Below are positions 7,980-9,913 of a DNA stretch of 9,913 nucleotides, one piece after another (the first letter of the stretch is position 1; every line of letters begins with the position of its first letter). Location of the stretch: NCBI GenBank assembly GCA_023409535.1, contig JAEYGZ010000051.1:1-9913 (forward strand), in the 5' to 3' direction. The notes under the pieces were generated by a model. That model was not told the DNA's origin. It saw only the letters and a list, made by a program, of their open reading frames with translations, and made no database searches. Made by a program: the position numbers and the translations under genes. The DNA comes from Bacillota bacterium. Lineage in GTDB: Bacteria; Bacillota; Clostridia; Lachnospirales; Lachnospiraceae.

Positions 7980-8981
7980 ATGAATAAAGATATACCATGG
8001 CGATTCATTATCTCTCATTTGAAAGGCGATGTGGATGAAAAGGAGGAGAAGCTGTTCTGCGAATGGCTTCAAGAGGAAAGGAATACGCTCCTGTTCCGGG
8101 AACTTGAATCATTGTGGCGAGAGATTAGGGAGGAGACTTCGACCTATACGCCAGATACTGATTATTATTGGAGGCAAATGGAAAGCCGGATGTTGCGGAA
8201 GGATGAAAAGCCGAAATCTGTGCCATTGTGGAAGTTTTGGATGGCGGTATCTGTAGCTACAGTGTTATTGGTGCTTTCGCTCACTTTTTCTTTTTTATAT
8301 AACAAGACGGAATATTGGACGGACTCTTCCTGCAAATTGTCTTATTCCTCTTTAAGTGGTAAATCCAAGATTATATTGCCGGATAGTAGCGTGGTTTGGC
8401 TAAACTCGGGTTCCTCTTTGCGATATGCGGTGAACTTCTTTGAGAATCGTGAGGTGGATTTAAGCGGGGAAGCCTTATTTGATGTGACAAAAGATAGTCG
8501 ACATCCTTTTGTCGTATCAACTTCCGGGGTGAAAGTGAGGGTACATGGAACCCGCTTTAACGTAAACTCTTACTCAAAGGAGGAAAATATCTTGGTTACA
8601 CTTTTCCAAGGTTCTGTATCCTTAGAGGCCGGAGGGCAAGAGGCTTATCTGCATCCGGGCGAGCGAGCCTCCGTGAGCAAGAAATACAGAACTTTGGATA
8701 TAACCTCAGCCGATATGTTCTATGACTCATTCTGGGCAAGCGAGAGTGTGAGGTTTGAGGCGAAATCATTACGATACATCACCCGCTATCTGGAGAAATG
8801 GTATAACGTGAAGATTGAGGTAGATCCTTCCATTCCGGATTCGCAAGCCTATACCTTTACAATCAAGGATGAATCGCTGGAAGTGATCTTGCGGATCATG
8901 TCCCGTATCAATCCGATTTCCTATATGTTCGATGGGAATGATCACGTAAAAATAACACATGTCGAACCTTCTAAAAAATAA
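7980..8981 (+). CDS. FecR-like anti-sigma factor with DUF4974 C-terminal domain
   Basis: This inner-membrane protein holds the neighbouring ECF sigma factor inactive and receives the signal from the STN domain of a SusC-type transporter. The 333-residue product has a cytoplasmic helical N-terminus (about 1-80, the sigma-binding part), one transmembrane helix (about 83-107, LWKFWMAVSVATVLLVLS), a periplasmic FecR domain (about 118-215, with ILPDSSVVWLNSGSSLRY, LSGEALFDV and VHGTRFNV), and a C-terminal DUF4974 domain (about 257-327), the part thought to contact the STN domain. All regions are intact and the length is normal. The gap to the sigma gene is 80 bp, so the two are probably cotranscribed but not translationally coupled. 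The only candidate partner in the window placed directly downstream is the SusC beginning at 9148. Confidence 0.95.
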   Translation: MNKDIPWRFIISHLKGDVDEKEEKLFCEWLQEERNTLLFRELESLWREIREETSTYTPDTDYYWRQMESRMLRKDEKPKSVPLWKFWMAVSVATVLLVLSLTFSFLYNKTEYWTDSSCKLSYSSLSGKSKIILPDSSVVWLNSGSSLRYAVNFFENREVDLSGEALFDVTKDSRHPFVVSTSGVKVRVHGTRFNVNSYSKEENILVTLFQGSVSLEAGGQEAYLHPGERASVSKKYRTLDITSADMFYDSFWASESVRFEAKSLRYITRYLEKWYNVKIEVDPSIPDSQAYTFTIKDESLEVILRIMSRINPISYMFDGNDHVKITHVEPSKK

Positions 8982-9015
8982 TGCCTATGAGATAAACCGG
9001 ATAATATGCAAGAAA

Positions 9016-9041
9016 AAGGCTTAAGCAGAAACTTAAGCCTT
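9016..9041. terminator. Hairpin downstream of the anti-sigma gene, possible terminator
   Basis: The arms aaggcttaag (9016-9025) and cttaagcctt (9032-9041) form a perfect 10-bp stem with a 6-base loop. On the + strand no T-tract follows; instead a second small hairpin (ggga/tccc, 9044-9055) with a GAAA tetraloop comes directly after. Read on the - strand the stem is followed by TTTTTCTT, so it looks more like an intrinsic terminator in that direction. It begins 35 bases after the FecR stop and may end, attenuate or protect the sigma/anti-sigma transcript. Confidence 0.5.
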
Positions 9042-9100
9042 CCGGGAGAAATCCCTGATTCAAATTAAAATCTATTTACAGCTTATCTCAAATTTGGCCG

Positions 9101-9131
9101 TTTGTGTAAAGCCGTAAAGATGTTAACTTTA
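9101..9131 (+). promoter_or_regulatory. Probable promoter of the second SusC-family gene
   Basis: TTTG at 9101-9104 and TAACTTTA at 9124-9131 are separated by 19 bases. This matches the Bacteroides TTTG / TAnnTTTG pattern with one mismatch in the last base. A direct repeat GTAAAG (9106-9111 and 9114-9119) lies in the spacer. The implied transcription start near 9137 leaves a very short leader to the ATG at 9148 and about 30 bases to the ATG at 9169. An ECF-dependent promoter may overlap or lie elsewhere in the gap; its consensus is not known to me. Confidence 0.45.
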
Positions 9132-9147
9132 AATATCATGCAAATAT

Positions 9148-9913
9148 ATGAAGAATAAAAGACAATTTATGAAAGGAAGAAACAGTTTATGTGCGATATT
9201 CTTTCTTCTATTCTTTTCTTTACGTTTGTTAGCCGGTGAGGTTGCAGGCAAGAAAATATCCGTTTCATTCTCGAATATACCGTTGAAGGAGGCGATCTTA
9301 AAAATAGAGGTTGCCAGTGGTTACACGTTCTTCTATGACGGTAATAAAATCGACTTGGGTCAGAAAGTAAGTTTGAGCGTATCCGACCAACCGATTGAGT
9401 CAGCCTTGCATTCTATGCTGAAGACCACGAAACTTACGTTTGAGATCACCAATAAGCAGATCGCCTTATTCAGTAAGCAGAATGCTGGTTCCCCGATAGG
9501 GAAAGCGCCTCATAAAATTACAGGTACGGTGGTGGATGCCTTAGGTAGTCCGATAATCGGGGCAAATGTGATGGTGAAGGGTACGAATAATGGTACAATT
9601 ACCGATTTGGGTGGAAACTTCTTGATTGAGGCCTCGGAAAATGATGTCTTGCAGGTATCTTATATCGGTTATATGCCGCAGGATATCCCGGTTCAAGGAA
9701 ATAAGGAAATAATAATCACTGTTCGTGAGGATACACAGGCTTTGGATGAGGTCGTAGTTGTTGGTTATGGAACTCAGAAGAAAGTAAATTTGACAGGTTC
9801 TGTTTCTTCAGTCAAATTTGATGAGGAATTGGCGAATCGTCCGATCACTGATGCTTCTCAAGCACTTTCCGGAAAGGTTTCCGGCGTGTGGATCAGCCAG
9901 AATTCGGGTAAGC
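9148..9913 (+). CDS. SusC/RagA-family TonB-dependent transporter with STN domain, 5' part only
   Basis: This is the N-terminal 255 residues of a second outer-membrane transporter; the frame is open to the window edge, so the truncation is artificial. Seen in order: a hydrophobic signal peptide (about 13-30, LCAIFFLLFFSLRLLAG), an STN domain (about 36-108), a CarboxypepD_reg-like domain (about 123-195, KITGTVVDALGSPIIGANV), a TonB-box-like DEVVVVGYG (200-208), and the start of the plug (ANRPITDASQALSGKVSGV). It follows the sigma/anti-sigma pair, the usual order for a signalling transporter that activates its own operon. An in-frame ATG at 9169 is an alternative start and fits the predicted promoter better; a TAA at 9130-9132 bars any earlier start. 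It resembles the first SusC closely around the TonB box but not in the STN domain. A SusD gene is expected downstream, outside the window. Confidence 0.93.
   Translation, partial: MKNKRQFMKGRNSLCAIFFLLFFSLRLLAGEVAGKKISVSFSNIPLKEAILKIEVASGYTFFYDGNKIDLGQKVSLSVSDQPIESALHSMLKTTKLTFEITNKQIALFSKQNAGSPIGKAPHKITGTVVDALGSPIIGANVMVKGTNNGTITDLGGNFLIEASENDVLQVSYIGYMPQDIPVQGNKEIIITVREDTQALDEVVVVGYGTQKKVNLTGSVSSVKFDEELANRPITDASQALSGKVSGVWISQNSGK

Noticed and set aside
9148..9913. Broken or truncated SusC pseudogene
   Set aside because: The frame is intact to the last base of the window, so the missing part is due to the window edge and not to mutation.
1..9913. Insertion sequences, CRISPR arrays, tRNA or rRNA genes
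   Set aside because: I saw no transposase, repeat-spacer pattern or RNA-gene signature; the window is almost entirely accounted for by six protein genes and short gaps.

Overview
The window reads as chromosomal DNA of a gut-type Bacteroidales bacterium. The evidence is a SusC/SusD pair, a Bacteroidetes-type ECF sigma factor with its FecR-like anti-sigma factor, promoter elements resembling the Bacteroides TTTG / TAnnTTTG consensus, and no clear Shine-Dalgarno sites. Base composition and protein style would fit Parabacteroides or Bacteroides, but the genus cannot be proven from the sequence alone. All genes lie on the + strand.

Layout. Positions 51-3527 encode a full-length SusC-family TonB-dependent outer-membrane transporter with an N-terminal STN signalling domain. 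It is followed after 25 bp by a SusD-family surface lipoprotein (3553-5295). A strong stem-loop occupies the short gap to the third gene (start best placed at 5351, end 7216). That gene encodes a secreted protein carrying two different phosphoesterase folds: an endonuclease/exonuclease/phosphatase (EEP) domain, then a purple-acid-phosphatase-type Fn3-like domain and a calcineurin-like metallophosphatase domain. A rho-independent terminator closes this unit at about 7239-7284.

The second unit starts directly behind the terminator. A TAnnTTTG-type promoter leads into an ECF sigma factor (7351-7899) and a FecR-like anti-sigma factor (7980-8981). After a 166-bp gap with two hairpins and a promoter-like element comes the 5' end of a second STN-containing SusC-family transporter (9148, running off the window).

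How the genes fit together. The first unit looks like a nutrient-capture operon in which the outer-membrane SusCD pair serves a substrate whose processing involves phosphoester hydrolysis rather than, or in addition to, glycoside cleavage; no glycosidase, sulfatase or protease is visible in it. The sigma/anti-sigma pair should couple substrate binding at the second SusC to transcription: STN domain to FecR C-terminal region to ECF sigma factor. The first SusC also has an STN domain, so it presumably has its own sigma/anti-sigma pair just upstream of the window. The most notable candidate for something little described is the dual-phosphoesterase fusion inside a SusCD operon.
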